The notes: generated by a model not told the origin, from the sequence alone. 36,447 nucleotides of DNA from Aquimarina agarilytica ZC1 (GCF_000255455.1 NZ_JH621281.1:1-36447), one strand, 5' to 3'. Positions 17,138 through 24,696 are shown, counted from the stretch's first letter. Translations and numbers: made by a program.

Positions 17138-17205
17138 AATTTTAATTTTGATGCAAGGTTCATTTTTTATATTTAAAAAAAAATATTTTTTTTTAGTTTT
17201 TACAC

Positions 17206-17235
17206 TTGTCAAATTGAATTAAGGTCGTATCTTTG
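17206..17235 (+). promoter_or_regulatory. Full Bacteroidota promoter for the tRNA-Lys pair
   Basis: TTG at 17206-17208, a 19-base spacer and TATCTTTG at 17228-17235 match the TTG-N19-TAnnTTTG consensus of the primary sigma factor in this phylum. The first tRNA begins 27 bases after the -7 box. This is the best promoter match in the window. Confidence 0.75.
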
Positions 17236-17262
17236 CACCCGCATTCAGGCACTGAATGTTTA

Positions 17263-17335
17263 GACCTGGTAGCTCAGTTGGTAGAGCATCTCCCTTTTAA
17301 GGAGAGGGTCCTGGGTTCGAGCCCCAGCCCGGTCA
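17263..17335 (+). tRNA. tRNA-Lys (anticodon TTT), copy 1
   Basis: 73 bases that fold into a cloverleaf. The anticodon stem TCTCC/GGAGA closes the loop CTTTTAA with anticodon TTT, and the T arm is CTGGG-TTCGAGC-CCCAG. The discriminator is A. The CCA end is not encoded (CAC follows). The acceptor stem GACCTGG/CCCGGTC has one T-C mismatch at pair 5-68. Identical to the copy at 17391. Confidence 0.96.
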
Positions 17336-17337
17336 CA

Positions 17338-17369
17338 AAAAAATAAAACTGAGTGTTGTTTTATTTTTT
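17338..17369 (+). terminator. 12-bp inverted repeat between the two tRNA-Lys genes
   Basis: The left arm AAAAAATAAAAC (17338-17349) and its exact complement (17358-17369) close the loop TGAGTGTT. The right arm ends in a six-T run, so it can act as a weak terminator or processing hairpin. The loop could also pair with AACACTC at 17380-17386, just before the second tRNA. Confidence 0.45.
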
Positions 17370-17390
17370 AATTACATAAAACACTCCAAT

Positions 17391-17463
17391 GACCTGGTAG
17401 CTCAGTTGGTAGAGCATCTCCCTTTTAAGGAGAGGGTCCTGGGTTCGAGCCCCAGCCCGGTCA
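17391..17463 (+). tRNA. tRNA-Lys (anticodon TTT), copy 2
   Basis: Identical over all 73 bases to the copy at 17263, including the T-C mismatch in the acceptor stem. It has no separate TAnnTTTG element just upstream, so both copies probably come from the promoter at 17206. A strong hairpin follows directly. Confidence 0.96.
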
Positions 17464-17464
17464 C

Positions 17465-17508
17465 AAAAAGCGGAAATATTATCAAGTTTGATAAATTTCC
17501 GCTTTTTT
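17465..17508 (+). terminator. Intrinsic terminator after tRNA-Lys copy 2
   Basis: A long stem pairs AAAAAGCGGAAAT (17465-17477) with ATTTCCGCTTTTT (17495-17507), and inside it TTATCAA with TTGATAA around a two-base loop. The stem ends in a run of six T. It begins two bases after the tRNA. Confidence 0.8.
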
Positions 17509-17652
17509 ATTTCCTACATTGATTGTTTCTAATTCTCATATAAACGGGGATCAAGTAATATTATTGGGGAGCAGCAAAAATTAAGCATATAATTTAGTTA
17601 ACCTGTAGAGGAAGAATTTTACATCTCTAAACCTCCCTTTGGGATGTCACAA

Positions 17653-17694
17653 AAAAAGCATTGAAGTTTATATTTAGATGCTTTTTGTTTTTTT
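17653..17694 (+). terminator. Second intrinsic terminator, upstream of tRNA-Leu
   Basis: AAAAAGCAT (17653-17661) pairs with ATGCTTTTT (17678-17686), followed by GTTTTTTT. No gene is visible between the previous terminator and this one, although it comes just after GTCAC-AAAAA, the same string that follows both tRNA-Lys genes. The upstream 140 bases could hold a small RNA or a worn-out tRNA. Confidence 0.6.
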
Positions 17695-17729
17695 AGTATT
17701 TCAAACTAAACTATATTAGCAACTCTTTT

Positions 17730-17812
17730 GCCCAGATGCTGGAATTGGTAGACAGGCACGGTTGAGGGCCGTGTGTCCGCAGGACGTGTGGGTTCGACTC
17801 CCATTCTGGGCA
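17730..17812 (+). tRNA. tRNA-Leu (anticodon GAG)
   Basis: 83 bases with the long variable arm of a class II tRNA. The acceptor stem GCCCAGA/TCTGGGC is perfect, with discriminator A. The anticodon stem CACGG/CCGTG closes the loop TTGAGGG, giving anticodon GAG (reads CUC and CUU). The T arm is GTGGG-TTCGACT-CCCAT. CCA is not encoded. Confidence 0.95.
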
Positions 17813-18015
17813 CTTTTTAAATTTCCTATAGTCTCTATCTTCATATATCTGTTTAACACACGCTTCTTATAGCTTTTAAAGGACTAAATTGCTCAAAATA
17901 AAAACTTAGGAAGTAATGATGGACCACGAACAATTATTTTGTTTACACTAATATTCTGATTGATTTAAAGAGAAAGAATTAAATAGAAAAAAGGCCCTAA
18001 CCCCATAATAGAGTT

Positions 18016-18051
18016 AAAAAAAAGCACCCCTAGCTATTTACCAGAGGTGCT
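18016..18051 (-). terminator. Intrinsic terminator of the GH16-VOC transcript
   Basis: On the minus strand AGCACCTCT pairs with AGGGGTGCT (one mismatch or wobble) and is followed by a run of seven or more T. It lies 69 bases after the stop of the exported VOC gene. On the plus strand there is no T-run, so it serves the minus-strand genes. Confidence 0.7.
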
Positions 18052-18119
18052 ATATAGTTTTAATTAATGCTTATTCTATATTTCAGTTATAATTTAAAGC
18101 TATAAAATCTTTAACATTA

Positions 18120-18668
18120 TCAATCATCCCATGAAGAAAGACCTATAATTTCACCATTAGGCCCTTTAAAAAAGGTATATTTATCCTGCCTGTAATTCTC
18201 ATTTTCTAATTGATAGCCTTCTGCTTTTAGCTTATCACCTATTGGACCAATATCATTTACAATAAGCATAAAGTGATTGTGGTTTGTATTCCCTATTGGT
18301 TTATAGGAATCCATAGCTTCTGGAGGGGGGATTGACAAACTTATTTCAAAATCATCTGCTCTTAATTTTAATACAAGCATTCCCTCTAGGCCTCCACCAA
18401 GAATTTCTGACTTTGATAGTTTGAAACCAAGAATTTCACGATAAAGTTTCAGTGTTTTTTCTAGCTCAAGTACATGGACACAAATATACCTCAACCCGGT
18501 AACTCTAGCTTTCTGATTACTTTTGTTCTTAACCGTTGATATCTCCGCACCCTGAGCAGAAACATTGTTTATACTTGCTAAAGCAAACACAGCAACAATG
18601 CTCCATTTTAAAATAAGATTAGATCCTATATTCTTTTCTTTTTTACACTTACTTAAACTTATTTTCAT
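18120..18668 (-). CDS. Exported VOC (glyoxalase/dioxygenase-fold) protein
   Basis: The 182-residue protein begins with a basic region (to about residue 20), a hydrophobic core (KWSIVAVFALASI) and a probable signal peptidase I site after VSA, near residue 38. A single VOC domain follows from about residue 57 (RYICVHVLELEKTLKLYREI). Candidate metal ligands are the His in VHV, the Glu in FEISL and the His in NHFMLIV. At the fourth position, where the family usually has IEL near the end, this protein has IIGLS, so that Glu seems to be missing. It follows the GH16 lipoprotein gene by 54 bp on the same strand with no terminator between, and a terminator comes after it. Most VOC proteins are cytoplasmic. 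Substrate unknown. Confidence 0.75.
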   Translation of the reverse strand: MKISLSKCKKEKNIGSNLILKWSIVAVFALASINNVSAQGAEISTVKNKSNQKARVTGLRYICVHVLELEKTLKLYREILGFKLSKSEILGGGLEGMLVLKLRADDFEISLSIPPPEAMDSYKPIGNTNHNHFMLIVNDIGPIGDKLKAEGYQLENENYRQDKYTFFKGPNGEIIGLSSWDD

Positions 18669-18722
18669 AAAAATCTCGTAGAATTTATTGTTTATTTAAA
18701 ATTATTGAATGTTCTAATATAA

Positions 18723-19760
18723 TTATTTTGCTTCTAACTTCCATGTCCTAACCCAATCTACACGCATGGTGTTTATGGAGTTGTCATTTAATTCTTCTTT
18801 TTGGGGTAAACCACCTATATTACAATCCTTAAAAGTCCATAAATCCCAAATAATCTCTAATTCTCTGGTAAAATCCTGTTGCGTAGTAATTTTTCCTGCC
18901 GGCTCCCCATTTAGATAAAATTGCACATTCCTTTCATCTTTCCACCAGGCTCCGACTATATGATAAGCTTCATCCCAAGTTTTCCCTTTATTCGGATTGG
19001 CATCAGATAAAAAACGAGTATCAAAATTATCCTCATGTCTTTCCGTTTTACTATTTTTTGCAATAAAGTATTGAGAATTCATTTGAGTCGGAAATAACCA
19101 AGGCGTCCAAGGAAAATCAGCTGGTTTAGTGGATTGATCTCTACACTCAGGCGTTGGGTTAGGGTTATTTTCAACAATATCAATTTCATCTCGATTATCG
19201 ATGTCTCCATTGTTCAACCAAAACGTATTGAATGCTGAAATATTGGCTGTTTTCATACTACATTCGGTATACATTGGAAAACTTATTTTTGTTTTAGAAT
19301 GCACCCTTGCTGTTTGAAACCAAGATGTTGGATCATCCCGTAAAGTAGCTTTTATAAATAATTTTCCATCTTCGACACCAGAGTTTTTATCTGTCATCCA
19401 TACAGGTGTTCCCCCATAATTCCAAAATGAATTAAACCATTTTTCATCATCCCACTTTTCAAACTCGTCAGACATTGCTTCGATCTTTACCCACTTCATA
19501 TCTTTTGGAGTGGTATCATCTACCGAAACAAAAGATGGTAAGTTGGCATCTAGAGCCTCTAAATCAATTAATGTAACTGGATCCGTGGTAGGCTCTTCTT
19601 TAGGGGGCTCTACTACAGGTGGCTCATCAACTGGAGGATTACCAGCTGGAGATTCAACCTCCGTGGGTTTTTCTTCTGGAACATTAGGGGTTTCATCATC
19701 AGAGTTACACGATAGTAAAGCTATGCATAAGCCCCAAATTAAAATTTTAAAATTTTTCAT
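18723..19760 (-). CDS. GH16 glycoside hydrolase, lipoprotein (porphyranase/agarase-like)
   Basis: The 345-residue protein starts with a lipoprotein signal peptide ending at the lipobox LLSC (lipidated Cys18). A spacer follows at residues 19-60, rich in Pro and Glu with repeated EPP-type units. The catalytic GH16 domain covers about 85-345. The EIDIVE motif (192-197) supplies nucleophile Glu192, Asp194 and acid/base Glu197. FWNYGGTPVWMTDKNSGVED followed by GKLFIKA is reminiscent of beta-porphyranases and agarases that act on red-algal galactans, but the subfamily is not certain. It is probably anchored in the outer or inner membrane and faces outward. The downstream exported VOC gene is likely in the same transcript. 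Confidence 0.88.
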   Translation of the reverse strand: MKNFKILIWGLCIALLSCNSDDETPNVPEEKPTEVESPAGNPPVDEPPVVEPPKEEPTTDPVTLIDLEALDANLPSFVSVDDTTPKDMKWVKIEAMSDEFEKWDDEKWFNSFWNYGGTPVWMTDKNSGVEDGKLFIKATLRDDPTSWFQTARVHSKTKISFPMYTECSMKTANISAFNTFWLNNGDIDNRDEIDIVENNPNPTPECRDQSTKPADFPWTPWLFPTQMNSQYFIAKNSKTERHEDNFDTRFLSDANPNKGKTWDEAYHIVGAWWKDERNVQFYLNGEPAGKITTQQDFTRELEIIWDLWTFKDCNIGGLPQKEELNDNSINTMRVDWVRTWKLEAK

Positions 19761-19848
19761 AATTAATTGTTTTTTTTAGTACTAATCACTTAGTTACTCC
19801 ACCTGATTATAAAAAATTCTTGTTTTTAGGCCCAATATCTATAGCATG

Positions 19849-20132
19849 ATAGCGCTATCCAAAAGAATCCAATTTTGTAATACAGATTTTAATAACTCAA
19901 CTTTTCTAAGATCAAATACAATACATTTTTCTCTCAAGTCTTCCTCCATTAGACTCTTTAATATGTCATATACTAGTTTGATCTTATGATTAGTTTGTGA
20001 GCTTTTGTACTATGATTTGTATTTATTCACTAGAGCAATTGGCTCATTCAGATCAGAGATCAGACAACTATATCGATTTCGCTTATAGAGGATAGCCAAT
20101 ATGTTCTTGCATAAAACTACACTTTTTATTGT
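19849..20132 (-). pseudogene. Possible remnant of an unidentified gene
   Basis: In the 608-bp gap between the GH16 and grpB-like genes, one minus-strand frame stays open for about 94 codons except for one TAG at 20010-20012. The downstream half reads KLVYDILKSLMEEDLREK then CIVFDLRKVELLKSVLQNW, and the upstream half includes SVVLCKNILAILYKRNRYS. The composition (amphipathic, Leu/Glu/Lys-rich) looks like real protein rather than translated AT-rich spacer. No start codon or family is evident. It may be a decayed regulator or simply a chance frame. The rest of the gap (19761-19848 and 20133-20368) holds only a candidate terminator and a GTTGTTT/AAACAAC hairpin at 20301-20317. Confidence 0.3.
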
Positions 20133-20183
20133 TTAAAAAAATTACAAGTCTGATTATTAACTAATTTTTAAAACTTTATAAAA

Positions 20184-20210
20184 AGCTATCTCAATTTATT
20201 TAGAGTAGCT
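20184..20210 (-). terminator. Candidate terminator downstream of the GrpB-family gene
   Basis: On the minus strand AGCTA-CTC pairs with GAG-(A)-TAGCT with one bulge and is followed by TTTTTAT. It lies about 160 bases after the stop of the GrpB-family gene, a long distance, so the assignment is tentative. Confidence 0.4.
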
Positions 20211-20368
20211 CAATAGAAAATAAATAACATGAAAAAACAATACGTAAAAGTTAAATAGTAGACTACCTTTTCTTTTTTTTTTAGAATATTAATATTATTT
20301 GTTGTTTAAAAAACAACTACTAATGAGATAAAGCAAATACATGAGTAAATAGCTATTTCTATTGTTTG

Positions 20369-20956
20369 TTAGTAACTTTTTTTAGTGTACCATTGAATAG
20401 CTTTATGTTCTTCTTGCTTAATAAAGGTATCTTTTGCTTTATTATATGCTGTGCCGCTTGCCCAATTTTGATTACCAAGAGTTTCTTTTAATTCTTGATA
20501 TTCTACCCTCACTTTTTCATTAAACTTCAAGTATTCTCTAAAAGCTATATGCCTTGTCCACTCCTGAGAATTAACTACCCAAAAATGTATGTTAGATATT
20601 TTATTCAAATAAAATTCTTCATCTGGGATTTGATTAACATCCTTATATTCTTGCTTAAATTTCTCCTTATTTTTAAGATTTATAAAAAAGCGCCTTTCGG
20701 GCATAATTGAATTATAGGCACTAATGTAAATAAATCCAGAATCAATCATTATTGGAATAATTTCATCTATTTCTTGCATGGAATTCAAACCAATTGCTAT
20801 ATCAATAATAGGTTTTGCCGAAAGATTAGGAACAGCAGTACTTCCAATATGTTCAATTCGAGGAGAATATTTTTGTAAAATATATGAAAGTTCAATCTTT
20901 TGTTTAGCGAATTGTTTTCCCCAATCTGAATTATATTTTTTTATGTTTATTTTCAT
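20369..20956 (-). CDS. GrpB family (UPF0157) nucleotidyltransferase-fold protein
   Basis: The protein has 195 residues. The family signature is clear: YNSDWGKQFAKQK at the start, then RIEHIGSTAVPNLSAKPIIDIAIG (about residues 33-56), which resembles the active-site strand of the nucleotidyltransferase fold with its GS and D-x-D-like residues. The later HFWVVNSQEWTRHIAFREYL is also typical. Length is a little above the common 170 residues because of an insertion after about residue 100 and a short tail. Biological role is unknown; members are often annotated as possible dephospho-CoA kinase-linked or nucleotide-transfer proteins. It appears to be a single-gene transcript. Confidence 0.88.
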   Translation of the reverse strand: MKINIKKYNSDWGKQFAKQKIELSYILQKYSPRIEHIGSTAVPNLSAKPIIDIAIGLNSMQEIDEIIPIMIDSGFIYISAYNSIMPERRFFINLKNKEKFKQEYKDVNQIPDEEFYLNKISNIHFWVVNSQEWTRHIAFREYLKFNEKVRVEYQELKETLGNQNWASGTAYNKAKDTFIKQEEHKAIQWYTKKSY

Positions 20957-21154
20957 TGTTCAAAAGTCAACCTACTATTAGTATAAATTAATCTGTTAAA
21001 TTTGAGATTCCAATTGTAATATCTCAAGCATAATTTACTTGCAAAATTTAACATAATAATTCCACAAATAAAGCTCTTCGTAATCAACTACTCCTATTGG
21101 CTTAAAATTAGTCAATACATGGTTATGTTCTTACACCCAAAACAACACTAGCAC

Positions 21155-21703
21155 CTATCTATTGTCTGTAATTCTTATGATTTTATCAATAGGAATATGG
21201 TCAATTACACTATTTCCATAATGAGCAATTTCAATAGTATTATCCCTATTTATTAAAAAATCTGCAGGTATTTGATGAAATTTTCCTTCTACTTTACCAC
21301 CAAGTTTAAAACCTTTTTTAGAAGCTCTAATCATATTCTTTATTCCACGCCAAGAGGCTGTTCTTATAAGTTTTATCCAAGATGGGGTTACTTGATATAG
21401 GTGATATAATTTTAGTTTAGGGTCTGCAATTAGTATAAAATCAAATGGATGTCGATGATGAATTGATTGCATCAAGCTTTCATTACTACTTTGAAAGATT
21501 GCTACTAATTTTATATCTAATTCTTTTAATTTTTTTGATTCTTTTTTTAGTTCCGAAATTCTCAAATTACATAATGCACATTCAGCATACCTAAAAAAAG
21601 TTAACAGTATTTTTTGATTATGCAGTTGGTGTAAATTTATTATTCTCCCATGAATATCCGATATTTCAAAATTGGGGGCAATTTGTCCTTGTTTAAGTCT
21701 CAT
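21155..21703 (-). CDS. Peroxiredoxin-like (AhpC/TSA-fold) protein
   Basis: The 182-residue thioredoxin-fold protein begins GQIAPNFEISDIHGR, as AhpC/TSA proteins do. The presumed active site CALC (about residues 42-45, in RYAECALCNLR) has the CxxC spacing of thiol-disulfide enzymes in place of the usual single peroxidatic Cys with Pro and Thr. A conserved DFLINRDNTIEIAHYG segment lies near the C-terminus. No signal peptide is present, so it is cytoplasmic. It could reduce peroxides or act as a redox partner. It is 50 bp downstream of the damaged CRP-family gene on the same strand and may have shared its transcript. Confidence 0.85.
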   Translation of the reverse strand: MRLKQGQIAPNFEISDIHGRIINLHQLHNQKILLTFFRYAECALCNLRISELKKESKKLKELDIKLVAIFQSSNESLMQSIHHRHPFDFILIADPKLKLYHLYQVTPSWIKLIRTASWRGIKNMIRASKKGFKLGGKVEGKFHQIPADFLINRDNTIEIAHYGNSVIDHIPIDKIIRITDNR

Positions 21704-21753
21704 CCTTTTTTTATAAAATTGAATAGAATAAAGATGATTTTTCTTGATTTAAA

Positions 21754-22253
21754 TCAAAAAAATGAAGCTCTTACTCTACTCAAAGTTTCAGGTGTCATAT
21801 TTAAATAAGATGAAATATATTTTAATGGTATCGCATTTACTAAATGCCCGCTACGTTTTGCCGCTTCAAATGACCAATGAGTGTTTTTTCAATGATTGTA
21901 GAATACCATTTCGCAATTTCGGGATCATTCTTTACCAATTCATTTAATTGCTTTTTTGATATTTTCAAAACTTTAGATGCTGCAATTCCTAAAAGGGATA
22001 ACTCTGTTGGTGTACCTGTTGAAAAAGAAACGAATGATGTAATTATTGAATTTTCATAACCGAAGCCTAACACTGAATTTTTGTTTTCACTTTCGATGAC
22101 TAAGGCTATGCAACCAGAAACAACTTGACTTTTTCTCAATAAATATTCTTTTTTCTTAACAATAATTTCCTTGTTCCAACAATCACAAATCATAGCAATA
22201 GATGCTTGACTTAGGTCACTTTGTTTAAGAAAATTTTCTAGTCCATTTATCAT
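21754..22253 (-). pseudogene. CRP/FNR-family regulator broken by a frameshifting deletion
   Basis: From the ATG at 22253 the gene codes for a cyclic-nucleotide-binding-like N-terminal domain (GLENFLKQSDLSQASIAMI at the start, then KKEYLLRKSQVVSGCIALVI) up to LIGHLKRQ (about residues 125-132), followed within five codons by a stop at 21840. The DNA-binding half is in another frame: it reads KRSGHLVNAIPLKY, then ISSYLNMTPETLSRVRA, ending at TGA 21754-21756. About 15-25 codons that normally link the two parts are absent, so a small deletion both removed sequence and shifted the frame. The first part would make a 137-residue protein with no helix-turn-helix. A sequencing error cannot explain a loss of this size. 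Confidence 0.85.
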
Positions 22254-22321
22254 TTTGTATCATTACTTCAATGGTTTTACTCTAAATAACTGCATAGGTT
22301 AGTAGTTATACCTGTTTCTTT

Positions 22322-22345
22322 GATAGCTGATACACTATCACTATC
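22322..22345. promoter_or_regulatory. 10-bp dyad upstream of the CRP-family gene
   Basis: GATAG-C-TGATA and TATCA-CTATC (read on the plus strand as GATAGCTGATACACTATC with a further ACTATC) form a near-perfect 10-bp inverted repeat with one unpaired base and a 3-base centre. It lies 69-92 bases upstream of the start of the broken regulator. It could be an old operator of that regulator. The rest of the 22254-22567 gap shows another hairpin (TTATCATC/GATGATAA, 22533-22557) without a T-run, and no gene. Confidence 0.3.
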
Positions 22346-22567
22346 TACTCTAAAATTTACATGATGAAAAGAATATAACTAACGTAACCTCTCTTTAAAC
22401 TAACTACCAAAAAGATGAAGTGTTACTATAGTTGGCTGAGTATTGAAACATTGACAAAGCATTAATAACATTGCCAACATTCCAACACGCCAAAATCATC
22501 ATTATTATAAAGTCAAAACATCCCATTTTTATCATCTAAACTATTGATGATAAACTTTGTTAGTAGG

Positions 22568-22927
22568 TTATTCATTAATTCCATCAACTTTCATAACTGG
22601 TCTAATTTCTATTCGCCATTTGCCATCCTCAAACCTAGGATCAGATTTGGCAATTCCAATAGCCTCATTTAAATCCTTTGCTAAAATGTGGTAATACCCC
22701 GAAATAACTTCTTTAGTTTCATTAAATGGACCATCTATAAAACTATTATTGTCAAAGGATAAAATACTGCCTTGCATTTCCAATGGTTGAGCCGATTTCA
22801 TTTTACCTTCATCAACCATTTTTTTAATAAACCCACCTACTTTTTGAACATGCTCTTGTTGTTGTTCTGGAGATAATTTTGCTACTGGATTCCCCTCACT
22901 TCTTATAAATAACATAAATTCTTTCAT
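22568..22927 (-). CDS. YCII/DGPF-domain protein (cytoplasmic)
   Basis: The 119-residue protein has a single YCII-related (DGPF) domain covering nearly all of its length. FMLFIRSEGNPVAKLSPEQQ opens it, the DGPFNETKEVISGYYHI motif sits at about residues 65-81 and gives the family its name, and IEIRPVMKV closes it. It has no signal peptide. It lies 18 bp after an exported paralogue and downstream of the ECF42-type sigma factor gene on the same strand. Known: DGPF proteins are the constant genomic partners of ECF42 sigma factors, with unknown biochemical function. Inference: it is a target or partner of that sigma factor. Confidence 0.85.
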   Translation of the reverse strand: MKEFMLFIRSEGNPVAKLSPEQQQEHVQKVGGFIKKMVDEGKMKSAQPLEMQGSILSFDNNSFIDGPFNETKEVISGYYHILAKDLNEAIGIAKSDPRFEDGKWRIEIRPVMKVDGINE

Positions 22928-22945
22928 AATTGATATTTAAAATGA

Positions 22946-23389
22946 TTACTTTTTATTTATTCCTTCAACTTTTTTAATTGGACGAATTACAATTTCCCAA
23001 CCTTCTTCTTCAAACCTAGGGTCAGCCTTAGCAATAGTTATAGCATCGTCCATATCAGCTGCCAAAATATGGTAATAGCCTGCTATAACTTTTTTATCTT
23101 TATTTAATGCTGTTTCAGTAAAAATACCTTTTTTACTTGCTATTTTTGTTCCTTCCATTTCTAGAGGTTGTGCATCTTTTAGTTTTCCAGTTTTGGCTAA
23201 ATTTTCAATATACGCCCCTATTTTTTTAATATGTAATTGTTGCTTATCAGATGATAGATCGGTTACACGATTCCCATTTGAATAAACAAAATACATAAAC
23301 TCCTGATTCACTTTTGTTTTGCTATTAGATTGTGCAAAACTGCTTGGCATAGTCATAAAGACTACTAAGCTCATAATAATTAGCTTCAT
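22946..23389 (-). CDS. YCII/DGPF-domain protein with a signal peptide
   Basis: This 147-residue paralogue of the next gene downstream has the same order of motifs (QEFMYFVYSNGNRV, AQPLEMEG, KVIAGYYHILAADMDDAITI, VIRPIKKVEGI). It begins with a signal peptide (MKLIIMSLVVFMTMPSSFAQ), probably cleaved after SFA at about residue 19. The DGPF motif itself has decayed: the equivalent stretch reads FTETALNKDKKVIAGYY. It lies between the sigma factor gene (42 bp upstream) and the cytoplasmic copy (18 bp downstream), so the three form one operon. Exported YCII proteins are unusual. The periplasmic location is inferred from the signal. Confidence 0.8.
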   Translation of the reverse strand: MKLIIMSLVVFMTMPSSFAQSNSKTKVNQEFMYFVYSNGNRVTDLSSDKQQLHIKKIGAYIENLAKTGKLKDAQPLEMEGTKIASKKGIFTETALNKDKKVIAGYYHILAADMDDAITIAKADPRFEEEGWEIVIRPIKKVEGINKK

Positions 23390-23430
23390 AAATTTTATAT
23401 TAATGGATTATACCTTTATAACAATTGAGT

Positions 23431-24696
23431 TTATGAAACAGGGACAAGTTGCATTAATTTTTTTTGAAGTAATTTTATATCTCGCTCATTTTTAGTTAGT
23501 GAAATTGCTTTCAAGTAGCTATTTCTAGCTTTTTCGGTATCATTTTCTAATTTATAAAGTTCCCCTAATGTCGAATGAAAAAGGTGGTTTTTATCAATCT
23601 TTGTCTGTTTTTTGAGTTTTTCTAATTCCAATATCGCTTTTCGGTTCCCTTTTACCTTGGAAAGCGCAACACTACGATTTAGTCTAATAATAGGTGTATC
23701 TTCTAATTCCAGAAGGCTATCGTAAAGGCATAGAATTTCTTCCCAATCCGTTTTTTCAAAACTTGATGCTATGCAATGATTTGCGGAAATACTTGCCAAT
23801 ATTAAATAACTAGAAATTTGTTTTTCACTAGTCGCTTTATTTAATAGTTGAATGCCTTTATTGATTACCTCTTGATTCCAATTTTTTCGATTTTGTTTAT
23901 CCATTTCAATAATGGAATTAGCTGCGTTCATTCTAGAATCAAATCGTGAAACATTGAAATACATAAGCGCTAAAAGCGCATAACAATCTGCCTTTTGTGT
24001 TATTGCTTCATTTTTTACTAAAATTTTGGTTAGCCGGATTGCCTCAAGACACAGATCATATCTAATCAGCTCATTTTTTTGTGTAGGACTATAGCCCTCA
24101 TTAAAAAGTAAAAAAATGGTTTTTAAAACAATCGGAAGATTTATATTAATGTCTTTAGGAAGTTCAAAACTTATGTTGTTTGTTCGTAATTGTTTTCTTC
24201 CTCTTACTAATCTTTTATTTATAGTTTCTGTTGAAGTAAAAAAAGAATTGGCTATTTCGGATATGTTAAAACCACAGAGGATTTTTAAAATTAAGCAAAT
24301 TTTTGAATTGTCGGATATTTTAGGATGACAGCAAACGAACATCATTTTTAATTGTCCATCAGAAATAAGCGCTTCCGAAATTTCCAAGTTTTCTAATTGT
24401 TCCGAATGCTGTTCACTTTTTTGATCGTTAAATTCAGATTGATACTTTTTACGTTTTAGAATGTTAAGCGTTAGGTTTTTTGCTGTAGTGTACAACCATG
24501 CCTGTGGTTTTTCTGGTATTCCATGATGCTGCCAATAATCAACTGCTTTTAATAAAGTTTCTTGAACAATATCCTCTGCAGTTTGGACATTTCCTGTACC
24601 AATATATTTAGTAATAACAGAAACCATTTTGCCATACTCATTTCTAAAAAAATGTTCGGTTAATTGTCGACTATTTTTCTGAGTATTTATGGTCAT
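23431..24696 (-). CDS. ECF42-type RNA polymerase sigma factor with C-terminal TPR region
   Basis: The 421-residue protein joins a sigma-2 region (about residues 11-90, with AEDIVQETLLKAVDYWQHHG and QAWLYTTAKNLTLNILKRKK) to a sigma-4 region (about 115-175: MMFVCCHPKISDNSKICLIL, then ISEIANSFFTSTETINKRLV). A long helical C-terminal part with TPR-like units (NRKAILELEKLKKQTKIDKN near 355) follows. The CCHP motif and this C-terminal extension are hallmarks of the ECF42 group, which has no anti-sigma factor and is linked to DGPF proteins; two such proteins follow here. The TPR region is thought to control activity in the known members. The inducing signal is unknown. No clear promoter was identified upstream. 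Confidence 0.9.
   Translation of the reverse strand: MTINTQKNSRQLTEHFFRNEYGKMVSVITKYIGTGNVQTAEDIVQETLLKAVDYWQHHGIPEKPQAWLYTTAKNLTLNILKRKKYQSEFNDQKSEQHSEQLENLEISEALISDGQLKMMFVCCHPKISDNSKICLILKILCGFNISEIANSFFTSTETINKRLVRGRKQLRTNNISFELPKDININLPIVLKTIFLLFNEGYSPTQKNELIRYDLCLEAIRLTKILVKNEAITQKADCYALLALMYFNVSRFDSRMNAANSIIEMDKQNRKNWNQEVINKGIQLLNKATSEKQISSYLILASISANHCIASSFEKTDWEEILCLYDSLLELEDTPIIRLNRSVALSKVKGNRKAILELEKLKKQTKIDKNHLFHSTLGELYKLENDTEKARNSYLKAISLTKNERDIKLLQKKLMQLVPVS

Noticed and set aside
17138..17212. Extra 25 codons at the start of aroK (ATG at 17212)
   Set aside because: The added residues are unlike any shikimate kinase and reach into the tRNA-Lys promoter area. The ATG at 17137 gives the normal length.
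17520..17650. A third tRNA in the tRNA cluster
   Set aside because: No T-arm TTC consensus or cloverleaf could be found, so it is listed only as a possible remnant.
22533..22557. Hairpin TTATCATC/GATGATAA after the cytoplasmic DGPF gene
   Set aside because: There is no T-run after the stem on either strand, so I do not call a terminator.
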